Assembly (NCBI GenBank): GCA_907164885.2
Contig: OU015501.1
Span: forward strand, 66,626,808-66,690,807
Source: Dolomedes plantarius
Taxonomy: Eukaryota > Arthropoda > Arachnida > Araneae > Dolomedidae
Reading direction: 5' to 3'
Length of the DNA stretch: 64,000 nucleotides
In this document: one piece after another, positions 44,108-55,651 of the stretch
Layout: each line of letters opens with the position of its first letter
Position numbering within the stretch: position 1 is the first letter of the stretch
Program-made: the position numbers and the translations under genes
The notes under the pieces: generated by a model
The model's database searches: none
What the model was told of the DNA's origin: nothing
Seen by the model: only the letters and a program-made list of their open reading frames with translations

Positions 44108-44768
44108 GTTAACATATTTCCATGAAAGCGGCTACATCGCTGCGGGAAATTTACTTTCGACACTTGAAGGTCAGTCCTACATGAGGAGTGAGGTAAAGAC
44201 TATTACACGTTACACGAATAATGAAGAATATATTAATCATTTTGAAAAGATTTTTTTCTCATTAATGTTGATCATTAATGGGATGTATGAGCGCTAACTC
44301 CTACCACAGGAAGCTGCTAACTGTTAAAGGATTATTCAATACATAAAAAAGCATTGAAAATAAAAACACACTATATCAAATGTTTATTTCAAAAGAAGAA
44401 AAAGGCTGGTTGTATAATTTAAAAAAAAATCTTTTTGAAGCTGTTATCATACAAGGATATATTTATGTGCAATTTTTTCATAGAAAGTTTATACCATGGG
44501 CATTGTATTTCATCACTTATATAATCAAAATAATTAATTCAATTATATGTATTTCATGATGTTAAAAACTTTCCACGTGAAATTTATATGAAACTAAAGT
44601 ATGAACAAAACTTTTTCCCAACCATAGGAAAACTGTTCAAAATCGAAACAAAAATTGCTAAAATTTGCCCATTAAGTTCCCGTGTTATTTCGCAGAACAA
44701 TATATAACTATGTCTGTCTATCTATACCTCTATATATATATATACTCAACCAACTAACTAACATATGT

Positions 44769-44804
<36 letters not shown>
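44108..44804. other. Repeat-like flank, no gene seen
   Basis: AT-rich sequence ending in (TA)n runs (44731-44804). The string ctcaaccaactaactaacat near 44746 recurs with one change near 54620, so at least this part is repetitive. Confidence 0.45.
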
Positions 44805-44817
44805 CTAGCTGTACCCG

Positions 44818-44835
44818 GCCACGCGTTGCTGTGGC
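44818..44835 (-). other. Helitron 3' subterminal hairpin
   Basis: Stem gccac / gtggc with an 8-base loop, followed on the minus strand by a 9-base spacer and CTAG. It acts as the rolling-circle termination signal. Confidence 0.8.
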
Positions 44836-45003
44836 TCAGTCTGGTTAAATGGAAAAGAGAGAGCACTTTTCTAATATGTTTAATTTATAAAGGCTGCGAA
44901 GCTGTTACTCATTTAGCACTACCCAGGGGGCACGTGTAGCTTCAAGTATGCTACGGACGCGAGTAACATTACCCCCCAAAAAATTTTATAGTTCAGTTTT
45001 TAG

Positions 45004-46001
45004 TACTTGCTGGTTTTGATCGAACATTGCAAGATTTATGTGGAAACGAATGGCCATTCGGTCGTGCACTAATATTATTAGCAGGTGATTTTCGACAGTT
45101 ACCTGTTTTTCCACATGCAACAACAGTTGATGAACTAAATGCGTGTTTAAAAGCATCACATTTGTGGAGACATGTTAATAAATGTTCATTGACGATAAAC
45201 ATGCGTGTTAAATTACAAAACGATCATTCTGCAGAACATTTTGTAATACAATTATTGGATATTGGAAATGGAAAAATTACAACTGAAGAAACAACAGGCT
45301 GCATTAAATTACCAAACGACTTTTACAGTATCACTCACTCACAGGAAAAATTGGTTCAATGTGTATTTCCAGATATCAAACAAAATTACAAAAGTCATCA
45401 ATGGTTAAGTGAACGTGCAATATTAGCTGTGAAAAATGTGGATGTAAATTTCATTAATATCAGCATTCAACATATGTTACCAGGAGAGCCAGCTACTTAC
45501 AAATCAATAGATACTGTTATAAATCAAGAAGCATCAGTAAATTATCCAACTGAATTCTTAAATTCACTTGATTTATCTGGATTGCTACCACACACCATTA
45601 ATCTGAAGGTTGGTGTTCCTATCATTCTTCTAAGAAACATTGACCTACCCGTCTTTGCATTGGTACCATATTGGCAGTCAAAAGATTATTAAACAATGAA
45701 ATTGAAGCAACAATTTGAATTGGTAAATTCAAAGGAGAGGATGTGCTAATACCAAGAATACCAATGATACCAACAGATATGCAATTTCCAATTAAACTGG
45801 CTTTTGTAATAACGATAAACAAATCAAGGTCAATCATTGCAAGTATGTGGATTGAATTTGGAGAATATGTTTTTCTCATGGACAATTATACGTTGCATGC
45901 TCATCTGTAGGAAAACCAAGGGATTTGTTTGTATATAGCCAAATGGAATCACCAAAAACATTGTATATCCAAGAGCATTGCAATGAACTTAAAACTGAAT
46001 A
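45004..46001 (+). pseudogene. Inverted fragment of a second Helitron helicase
   Basis: The + strand encodes the C-terminal third of a Pif1-type Helitron helicase. It reads TLQDLCGNEWPFGRALILLA, then GDFRQ, then NMRVKLQND, then WLSERAILAVKNVDV and NYPTEFLNSLDLSGLLPH. It ends with VACSSVGKPRDLF and its own stop near 46001. The Walker A region is absent. It is clearly related to, but diverged from, the minus-strand gene next door, especially at the C-terminus, so it derives from another family. It has a frameshift near 45690. It lies tail to tail with the resident gene, inside the borders of the resident Helitron. Confidence 0.85.
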
Positions 46002-46064
46002 AAACAGTAATCGCAATTTATGTAATCCAAAACATAAAAATTATGTGTATGTAAATATCTACTT

Positions 46065-49000
46065 TTAACTAAATACTTGTGGATATACAATATTTTTGGT
46101 TTTTCCATTGTTTGTGCAGATATATAGATTGTCTGGTTTTCCAACTCTAGAACACGCAACATATAATTGTCCATGTGAGAAACAATCCGTGTCTAAATCT
46201 AACCCGCACAACTGTAAAGATTGGCCCTGAGCTTTATTGATGGTGATTGCAAACGCCAATCGAATTGGGAATTGCAATCTCTTAAATTTAAATGGCATAT
46301 CTGTTGGAATCATGGGAATGCGAGGAATGAGGACATCTTCACCTTTGAATGGTCCTGTCAAGATCGTTCCTTCTATGACATTGCTCAGTATTTTTTTTAC
46401 TGCAAGCCGTGTGCCGTTGCAAAGCTTTGGTTGGTTGATATTTCGCAACATTATAATTGGAACGCCGATTTTCAATTGCAGTACGTGCGGTGGCATCCCT
46501 GGCAGATCAAGTGAATTCAAAAATTCTGTTGGATAATTAACGGCTTCATCTGCTTCCACAACAGTGTCGACGGACTTGTACGTGACTGCCTCGCTTTGAA
46601 TTTTATACTGAATGATATTATTAAGTTCGTAGACATCTTTGTTCTTGGCGGCAAGAACAGCTCGCTCACTCAGCCAATCATGATTCTTATAATTGGTTTG
46701 AATATTGGGAAATACTTTTTCAACCAATTCTTCTTTTGACGATACTAAATTGCAGAAGTTATGAGGCAATGTAATTCTTCCTGATGTCAGGTCAACCGGC
46801 ATCTTTCCATTCCCAATTTCCAGCAATTGATGTGAGAATAACTCAGCCGATCGATCGTTTTGCAGATGGACACGCATATATGATGGGCACGCGATTGTCG
46901 ATAATTTCAACATCTTTACGTGTCGCCACAAAGTAGAGTACTTTAGGCAAGCATTTATTTCATCCGCTGGTGTCGATCGAGGAATTACAGGTAATGTTTG
47001 CCTGAAATCTCCTGCAAGCAATATTAATGCGTTCCCAAATGGTCTGTCGTTTCCACGCAAATCTTGCAGTGATCGATGAAGAGCCTCGAGCGATTTTTTG
47101 TGTGCCATTGTGCATTCATCCCAAACAATAAGTTTGCATTTCTGCAATACTTTTCCCATTCCGGATGCTTTGGAAATGTTGCACATGGGAGTTTCAATAA
47201 ATTGCATGTTCAGTGGCAATTTCAAAGCAGAATGTGCAGTTCTTCCACCAGGTAGCAATGTCGCAGCTATTCCGGACGACGCAAGAGCTAAGGCTATGTC
47301 ATTTTGGGATCGAATTGCTGCCAGAATCAATCTAATTAGGAACGTTTTACCAGTTCCTCCTGGCGCATCTAAGAAGAAAATTTCTCCAACCCCGTTATAG
47401 ACAGTTTGCATTATTTGATCGTAAATGCCTTTTTGCTCAAGCGTTAGCTTAGGAATATTTGATTGCACATACGACAAAAGATCACCCGTGTTATAATTTT
47501 GTTCACGACGCAATTCTACATAGAACGGAGCAGCAGCAGATCGATTTGGTGATGGCATTCCCAATTGATTGAGAACTTTGTTCGCAATTTGTAAACACAA
47601 ATCTTCAATCATTATCAATGCTTCGTTGTAGATTTCTGCTGTGAAATCCATAATATTTGAATTTTCCTCTCGTATTCGACGGAAAATATCTTCAGCCATG
47701 TGCGATTTATATTTCTCCCATAACTCTGTTGGAGATGAAGGAGAGCAGGCGGTCAATATGATTGCAAACAACGCACGAATTTTATTTGGATTTGACGTGT
47801 TGCATGCATCATTAATGCATACATCCCAGTGTCGGTCGTCCTCCAATAAATTCAGAGCTTGACATGCACTGCGGAAAGTGGCATGTGTAACGCCGTTGAC
47901 AATTCTCAATTGCTGGAAAGACGTTGGACCAGGCACATTTACCAACAGCATGCGAAGAAAGAAGCATTCATCTTGATTGGGATGCACGGTGTACAGTCTG
48001 CCTAGCGTAGTTTCTTTGAATATGCCAGGTTGACCGTCGACTCGCTCTCCTCGTTTGCGTCGTTCAAATGATTTTCTACTCGCGTTCCATGTGTAATATG
48101 TAGGCACTTCCGAATACAGTAGAGTTTTCGCAAACGCGTCATTTTGACATAACGTGAAGAAAGCAGTTAACGTTGTAGCTGGTGGATTCAGGGCTATTTG
48201 TTGCATATTTGCAGCTGTGAAATACACGCGTTGTCCATTTTCTAGATGTACTGCTAAGTGAACAACAGCTGGACTTCGTTCATGTATGGGAAATGAAAGA
48301 ATTCGCCATACAGCTTCATTGCTGCTTATGTATCTTCCAGCCTGATACTGTGCGATTTCATCGATATGTGTGACCGCATTCCTATCACTTCTTTCTGGTT
48401 GCACGCCAAAAACTGCCATGTCACTGCCTTTATTCACGTACTTACAAATGTATTTTATCGATTTAACGGAATTACAGTACTCCACGTTTATGTGCGCTTT
48501 GTACGTTTTTGATAGCAAAGGCGAATATGGAACAACCCACCGGTTGTCTACTTCGATGTCACGGTTTCGCTTTTGTATGGTTGCTAATTTACCGCCATCT
48601 TCTGCTGATCTTCTTCTGTATAAGGGATATCCATCGTTTCCTGTAACTGTGTTAGATACTAAAGCTCGAGGATATCGCTTAGAGCATTTTCCATCTATCA
48701 TGCATGGTGATTTTGGATTCAGTGTACCGCAAGGTCCGTGTATCATATTTTTTGTCACAACTTCATGCAAATCCTTGTCGACGTCGGCATCGGGTATTTC
48801 AGCGCATATTACATCGTCTATTTCGTTTGAAGTGATTTTATTATAGAGCCAGATTAGTATATGTGCGTGTGGCAATCCTCTCTTTTGCCATTCCACTGAG
48901 TACATCCAGCAGCGCACAGACCCAAACACTTCATGTTTTACCATGAAATCCATCAGCGATTTCAGCTTCTGTCTGAAAACACGTGCTGTGATGTCATGCC

Positions 49001-50552
49001 TATCCATCGGCGATTGCCCAGGAAGCAAGAGCTTTTGTATATCGTCCCAAGCTGGATTGCATGTGAATGTAATGAATAGGTCTGGACGGCCGTAGTGACG
49101 AACATATGCAATTGCATCTTGAGCATACTCATGCATATGACGTGGACTGCCAGTATATGAAGATGGCAAAATCGTAAGTCTTCCAACATTAGTTGTATTA
49201 CCGTCATTTACAACTGAATCTCTCAAATGAATGTATTGGTCTGATTCAAACGGATGAATATCAAACGTTCTGTTTCGATTTTTGCATACATATCTACGAT
49301 GTATTGGTGAAATAATTGACGGCATTTCAAAATGTGATTGTCTTCATTCTCTCGAATCATTAATCGGTATGAATAATAGTTCATCGCACTGCATTTCTTA
49401 TTTGTTTCTTCGCCACTAACTGGATTTATCATCTTAACGTTGAAGTGATATCCATCAGCACCATCCCAAAAAATGATTGGATATTGCAGGGCGTCGTAGC
49501 ATCGGTGAGTTTCTGCAACTTTTGTTAACTGATCGTTTCTCAGATGAAGAACAATATCTCTAGGTTGGAATTGATCTCCAACTATAACAATTGCCACTTC
49601 GTCTATAGTTGGAGCATTGAATCTTCGCACATGTTCTCCTGCAGGCGTTTTATCAGCATGAATAACAATCTTGTGTGTATCAGATGGCATCATGTCAATT
49701 GCTGTTTTGAACAAACTCACTAAATTGTTTTTTTCGTGAAGAAGCTCTTGCAGTTGGGAAACGATGGTCCTTTTTATGGCGGTAGAAATTCCACAGCGTG
49801 CATTCAAATCATCATTGCATTCACCGATGAAATACATTTGTAGGAATTTATGTTGACCATCTGGGTACGGAAGCAGGGAGCCGGCTTTATGATAAATTTG
49901 TCCTTTCACTTGGCATGAATTGATCTGTTACGATTTCTGCACCGAACGACGTCATTTGGAAGCATGAGTTGTATTTCCTGATGTTAGACAGGAAGTGCTT
50001 TGATTCAGCGGTATATCCGGCAAGCAAAGTTTTTAATGGCTCTGGCGGTTCTCCAAGTTGAGGCAATTTAATTTTTCCGGTGGCACAACACATTCCTTTT
50101 GTTTCTCCATTAAATTTCAGAGCCTTGCAATGAGGGCACACTTCAGTCATAGTGCCGATGAGAACATGCCGGCTCAAACTATAATCATCAGCTGGGTTAT
50201 ACCGGAATGCAAGGCGATTGTAATCGTGTGATTGCTGAGCACGGAGTCGTGATTGACGCTGATCTGCTGTTTCTCGTTGGCGTCTTTCAGCCACTCTCAG
50301 CCTGTCGCGTTCATTCTGTTGAAAACGAAGCAAATCTGAAGCTGTAGAACGTGATTGCCTTGATCGTAACCGTGCATCCTCAAGTCTGGCTGCCCGTCGC
50401 TCTGCTGATTCCTCGGCACGTCTTTCAACCATTCTTTGTCTGTTTCGCTCGTTCGCTGATGCCCGTTCTTCCTCAGTTTGATCTGCAATTACTCGTCGCA
50501 CTGATTCTGCTCTGCGAGTACGACGACCTAAGTTTGATTTTCTGCGAGGCAT
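46065..50552 (-). pseudogene. Helitron Rep/helicase gene with two breaks
   Basis: Starts at ATG 50552 (MPRRKSNLGRRTRR) with an Arg/Glu-rich coiled N-terminus and a CPHCKALKF...MCC zinc-binding-like motif. The central part has FLQMYFIGE and GADGYHFN. The HUH nickase core follows: GSPRHMHEYAQDAIAYV, RPDLFITFTCNPAW, GLPHAHILIWL (HxH) and the two tyrosines of IKYICKYVNKG. The Pif1-like helicase has FLDAPGGTGKTF (Walker A), IVWDECTM (Walker B), LAGDFRQTLPV, INKAQGQSLQ and QLYVACSRVGKPDNLYI. It nicks and unwinds DNA for rolling-circle transposition. Small deletions near 49905 and 49240 shift the frame, so the three pieces (221, 228 and 1086 codons) cannot be made as one protein. Otherwise the gene is well preserved, suggesting recent loss. 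Confidence 0.95.
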
Positions 50553-50566
50553 TATTTTGATGATTG

Positions 50567-51820
50567 CACTAAAAAGATGAAAGAAAGTTATAACAATAAC
50601 GTATAAAATTGCAGAACATTAAAAAAGGGAAATACACGAACTAAAAAACAAAGGCAAAACAAAAGAAAAAGATAAAATACTAAAGAAATATATCAATCCA
50701 AACACAGATTAACCGACAGATCTCAATTCCAACGCAATAAGAAACGAAATATTTCAATCCGCTCGAAGAAATCACTCAGAAGAGGTGAGTTTCACGATAT
50801 AATTTGAATTCAAATGAAAATCAATCGATACAGCTCAATTCCACTGCCAATTGCACAGAAAAATAAGAAAAACAGTAAAAAAAAAAAGTAATGAAAATTT
50901 TTTTAAAAAAAAACTATACTCACGAAATGAACACTATGGTAAACGACACTATTCAATGAAATAATTAACCATCTGAAGGCCACTAAAGCAGATTGATTTC
51001 ACTGAAAAAAGAAAAAAGTTAGTTATAACAAAAACATATAAATTTGCAAAACATTAAAAAAGGGAAAAATACGAATTAAAAGCCATTTTTCACGCATTAT
51101 AACATACAAAAAAAAACTGTACAGAAAAATAAGAAAAACAGTTAAAAAAACGTAATGAAAAAAATAAAATATACTCACGAAATTAACACTATGGTAAACG
51201 ACACTATACAATTCCAATGCAATGAGAAATGAAATAATTAACCGTCTGTAGGCCACTAAAGCAGATTGATTGCACTGAAAAAAGAAAAAAGTTAGTTATA
51301 ACAAAAACATATAAATTTGCAAAACATTAAAAAAGGGAAAAATACGAATTAAAAGCCATTTTTCACGCATTATAACATACAAAAAAAAAACTGTACAGAA
51401 AAATAAGAAAAACAGTTAAAAAAACGTAATGAAAAAAATAAAATATACTCACGAAATTAACACTATGGTAAACGACACTATACAATTCCAACGCAATGAG
51501 AAATGAAATAATTAACCGTCTGTAGGCCACTAAAGCAGATTGATTGCACTGAAAAAGAAGAAAGTTAGTTATAACAAAAACATATAAATTTGCAAAACAT
51601 TAAAAAAGGGAAAAATACAAATTAAAAGCCATTTTTCACGCATTATAACATACAAATAAAACTGTACAGAAAAATAAGAAAAACAGTTAAAAAAACGTAA
51701 TGAAAAAATAAAATATACTCACAAAATTAACACTATGGTAAATGACACTATTCCAACGCAATGAGAAATAAAATAACTAACCGTCTTAAGCCCACTGAAA
51801 AAGAAGAAAGTTATAACAAA
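50567..51820. repeat. Helitron 5' tandem array A, unit about 273 bp
   Basis: Near-identical units start at 51001, 51274, 51548 and (shortened) 51794, each beginning actgaaaaa. They carry aaaacattaaaaaagggaaa, ccatttttcacgcattataa and ggccactaaagcagattg. A diverged, longer first unit starts near 50567, just upstream of the Rep/helicase ATG. Confidence 0.9.
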
Positions 51821-53175
51821 AATTTCTTGAAAATTCATTAAAATGAAATCAATTTTTTAACGAAATCAAAGCTAGTGTAAAAGTACCGAAGCATGCTAAG
51901 TTTTATATATCTGAACAAATTAATTATATCATACAAATTAAATAATCATATCATTACATTAATTAATATCTGAAAATTCATTAATTAAAATGAAATAAAT
52001 TTTTTTAACGAAATCAAAGCCAGTGTAAAAGTACCAAAGCATGCTAAGATGTAAAATGATTGTTTCACGTTCTATTTCCATGATACATGATTTGTTACAG
52101 AATATATTTTTTATATTATAACATACAAATAAAATAATCATATCATTACATTAATAATTAGTTAAAAACTTGTTTTATATCTCAACAAAATTTAAATTTC
52201 CACGCCGTGAAAAATGGCATAGAAAAATGCCATGCTAAATAAAACATGCTTTACATTAATAAAGTAAGTTTTTATGTAAATAAAAAAGAAACTTAAAATG
52301 AACAAAATTTAAACTCAAATTAAAAAAATGGCATGCTAAATAAAACATGCTTTAAATAAAAATCACAGCGTTAGAACTCACCATTCCATAATATCAATTA
52401 GATTTAGTTAAAAACTTTAGTTAAAAACTTTTATATATCTGAAGAAATTAATTATAACATACAAATAAAATAATCATATTACACTAATTAATATCAATTT
52501 ACATATTAACATTTCTTGAAAATTCATTAAAATGAAATCAATTTTTTAACGAAATCAAAGCCAGTTTAAAAGTACCGAAGCATGCTAACTGTTATATATC
52601 TGAACAAATTAGTTTTTTTTAGCTATCTGAGGCTACGCCATTTTTCACGCATTATAACATACATTCATACTCATCAATCTTATTAATATCAATTTAGATT
52701 TAGTTAAAAACTTATCTTTTATATATCTGAACAAATTAATTATAACATACAAATTAAATAATCATATCATTACATTAATTAATATCTGAAAAGTCATTAA
52801 TTAAAATGAAATCAATTTTTTTAACGAAATCAAAGCCAGTGTAAAAGTACCAAAGCATATCAAAATGATTGTTTCACGTTCTATTTCCATGATACATGAT
52901 TTGTTACAGAATATATTTTTTATATTATAACATACAAATAAAATAGTCATATCATTACATTAATAATTAGTTAAAAACTTGTTTTATATCTCAACAAAAT
53001 TTAAATTTCCGCGCCGTGAAAAATGGCGTGCTAAATAAAACATGCTTTAAATTAATAAAGTAAGTTCTTATGTAAATAAAAAAGAAACTTAAAATAAACA
53101 AAATTTAAACTCAAATTTAAAAAATGGCGTGCTAAATAAAACATGCTTTAAATAAAAATTACAGCGTTTGAACTC
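51821..53175. repeat. Helitron 5' tandem array B, about 810-bp higher-order repeat
   Basis: The module aacgaaatcaaagccagtgt appears near 51860, 52010, 52550 and 52825 (with small changes). The block beginning atgattgtttcacgttctat occurs at 52054 and again at 52865, about 810 bp apart. Short ORFs here are not genes. Confidence 0.85.
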
Positions 53176-53710
53176 ACCATTCCAAATGAATTGTAGAAAT
53201 GAATGTATTCCAAATGAATTGTAGAAAAATACCCAAATCGAATCAGCCATATCCAATCATTTCACACTCGAATCTAATTTTTTTTTCACTTTTAAATCCC
53301 CAAAAAATCAGTACATCTTCAAATGATCTATTTATAATAAAGAAGTTTGAAAAATAGGAAAAAAATTTAAAAATTAGACACACGATGACAGATTTCTTTT
53401 CTTGACAGATTTCATTTTAAGGAAATTCACGCTGTGAATGACTCACTCGTTTGTTTTCATCGCGTTGCCGATTTTGAGCTGGTCGGCCCGGTTTGCTTTA
53501 TGCGTTAAGCAAGATGGCGGATTAATATAGATAGCGTTTGTTTTAAAAAAAATGTTTATAAATGTCACAGGTATGGCATCTATATAATAAGTACATAAAA
53601 ACACTCACGTATTGGAATGCAACGTTATGTCAAAATTTCAAAGAAATCGGTCCAGAACTTTCGGAGATTTGAGGTTTTGAACAAACGAACATTTACATTT
53701 TTATTTATAT

Positions 53711-53866
<156 letters not shown>

Positions 53867-53923
53867 GAAAGGTTCTCATTAGGCGCGTTCGCATGCGGTA
53901 TAAAAAAATGAATTTAACGCATG

Positions 53924-53950
53924 TTGTAGACGATTAACCATCGTCTACAA
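53924..53950. repeat. Perfect 11-bp hairpin
   Basis: ttgtagacgat and atcgtctacaa are perfect inverses around a 5-base loop (taacc). No terminator or RNA gene context is visible. Confidence 0.7.
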
Positions 53951-54403
53951 AAACTCAATTTATAATAGATGTAACAACAATGCCTAATGTGCTATACAAA
54001 GTAAACATGTATATAAGGTTTCGTATGAACATGAAATATATTTCAAAAAGTTTTGAACAAAGCTTAGTCATAAACGTTTTCTCAAATAATAGCTAAAGTA
54101 GAGCAGAAACCTTCGTGGATGAAAGAAATTTTTGTTAAAACCTAAAAGATTTATTCATAATTTTTTCTATCTTTATTATGGCGGAAGGAAAGTAAGAGGA
54201 ATTAATTTGAATCACTGAACTGGAATTTACAAGATTTAAGCTCCCCTCTTAAAAAAATAAAATCGGTTCGTGGGGATTATCTGGAAATAATTAGGGATTT
54301 TGCAAAAAAATTCGCCGAATATTATAAGTAAAAAAAAAAAAAATCCAAATGCGAATGCATAACAATTAGCGGATAATTGAGTCAAGGTATTCTACTATTT
54401 TTA

Positions 54404-54408
<5 letters not shown>

Positions 54409-54467
<59 letters not shown>
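54409..54467. repeat. (TA)n microsatellite
   Basis: Uninterrupted ta run directly before a tRNA-like SINE head. Confidence 0.95.
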
Positions 54468-54471
<4 letters not shown>

Positions 54472-54655
54472 GGGTGGTGGCTGAAGGGCTATGACGCTAC
54501 CATCTGGTACCACAGTCTGTGGTACGAGTCCATGGATTTTAGCAACCATTCGGAATCGGTTTTAAGCAGAAGGTACAGTTCGAAATAGCCTTCGTGTAGC
54601 TGAAATGACAGTAGTACTCTCAACCAACTAACCAACATATGTATATGTATATATA

Positions 54656-54686
<31 letters not shown>

Positions 54687-55002
54687 ATAAATATACACAT
54701 CTGTAGTGGTAGCGCGTCGGCTCTCGGTGCTGAGGGTGCTCGGATAGAATACCAACAAGCACCATTAAATACCTCCGTGTCTAGACTTGATATGAGTACG
54801 TTAAATCCGTAGACTGGAAAGTCCATCTATGAAGTGAGAGGGTGGAATACGGTACGAACCCCCCAGATCAAAATTGAGGTGGCACCTGACTAAATCGGAA
54901 TACGACAATTATGGTACTTTTATAAACCGGAGCCACACCTCTCAGCCCGCTAACCTATATGGACCTGAACTAGAATACTTCCAACCAGGAGGCATTAGAA
55001 AC

Positions 55003-55012
<10 letters not shown>
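54468..55012 (+). mobile_element. One or two tRNA-derived SINEs with (AAC)n tail
   Basis: A first tRNA-like head starts at 54468 (ccggggtggtggctgaaggg, with a B-box-like ggtacgagtcc). A second starts near 54703 (gtagtggtagcgcgtcggct, with a B-box-like ggatagaatacc). The 3' part matches the (AAC)n SINE family of 22420-22614 (cagcccgctaacctat, ggacctgaactag) and ends aacaacaacaac near 55012. This may be a dimer or one SINE inserted next to another. A (GT)n run sits between the heads. Confidence 0.6.

Positions 55013-55057
<45 letters not shown>
55013..55057. repeat. (TA)n microsatellite
   Basis: The ta run joins the SINE tail to the left LTR-like repeat and obscures any target duplication there. 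Confidence 0.9.
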
Positions 55058-55066
<9 letters not shown>

Positions 55067-55306
55067 AACGCCATCTTTATAAACTGTTTCGCCCCACCTT
55101 TTTTACTTAACGCGTATTCTAAATTATCCTTGTTTCTTCTCAATAAAGTACAGTCTCTTTCTTCAAATTGCGACATAGGAATTAACGAACTAACCATCCA
55201 TATTACCCCTTAGTAAACGCGTGTTAAAGATATTTGTAAACATGATTCAGCACCACGTGATGTTTTCGCCTAGGAGCGCTTTTCGGAACATCATGCGGTC
55301 CTTATG
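55058..55306 (+). repeat. Left LTR-like direct repeat
   Basis: About 249 bp that is roughly 97% identical to 59088-59336. Both copies have a TATA-like tataaactg, then an AATAAA signal (ctcaataaagtacagtctct) about 70 bp further on, and end at gcggtccttatg. That order suits a compact LTR (promoter, then poly(A) signal). The start is blurred by the adjoining ta run. The last six bases of the presumed LTR (taatca in the right copy) are not present here; the sequence passes straight into the AKT leader. Confidence 0.7.
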
Positions 55307-55651
55307 CATACGGGATTTTCATAGAAATGAGAAATGTACCCCTTTACTTTCACTTGTACTTTGAAGCATTTTAAAATTGTGCACATTTAGAAAACACTGA
55401 AGTATTGTAATATTTTGGGGGACGTTGAAGTTCACCTGGTACCATTTTACAAAATGTTAACGTAGTTGATTTCTGTGCATCCTTAAAAAGATTTCAGAGA
55501 GTGCACATGATAACTGTTTGTTTACCTATACTCATGGATTTCTATTATAAAGCTATGTTATACCTGAAAATAAAGCAAAAATGTAATCCATCATTTGGGA
55601 ACATTAGAAATCATTGATTTTATGTAAAAGAGGTACTATATAGACCTATAA
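55307..55651 (+). other. Leader before the AKT retrocopy
   Basis: 345 bp between the left repeat and the AKT start codon. It contains upstream ATGs and stops and no family motif. It is probably AKT 5'UTR copied from mRNA. No tRNA primer-binding site (a TGG start) is evident right after the repeat. Confidence 0.5.

Noticed and set aside
46221..48846. Several + strand open frames of 70-160 codons
   Set aside because: They are antisense shadows of the Helitron Rep/helicase gene.
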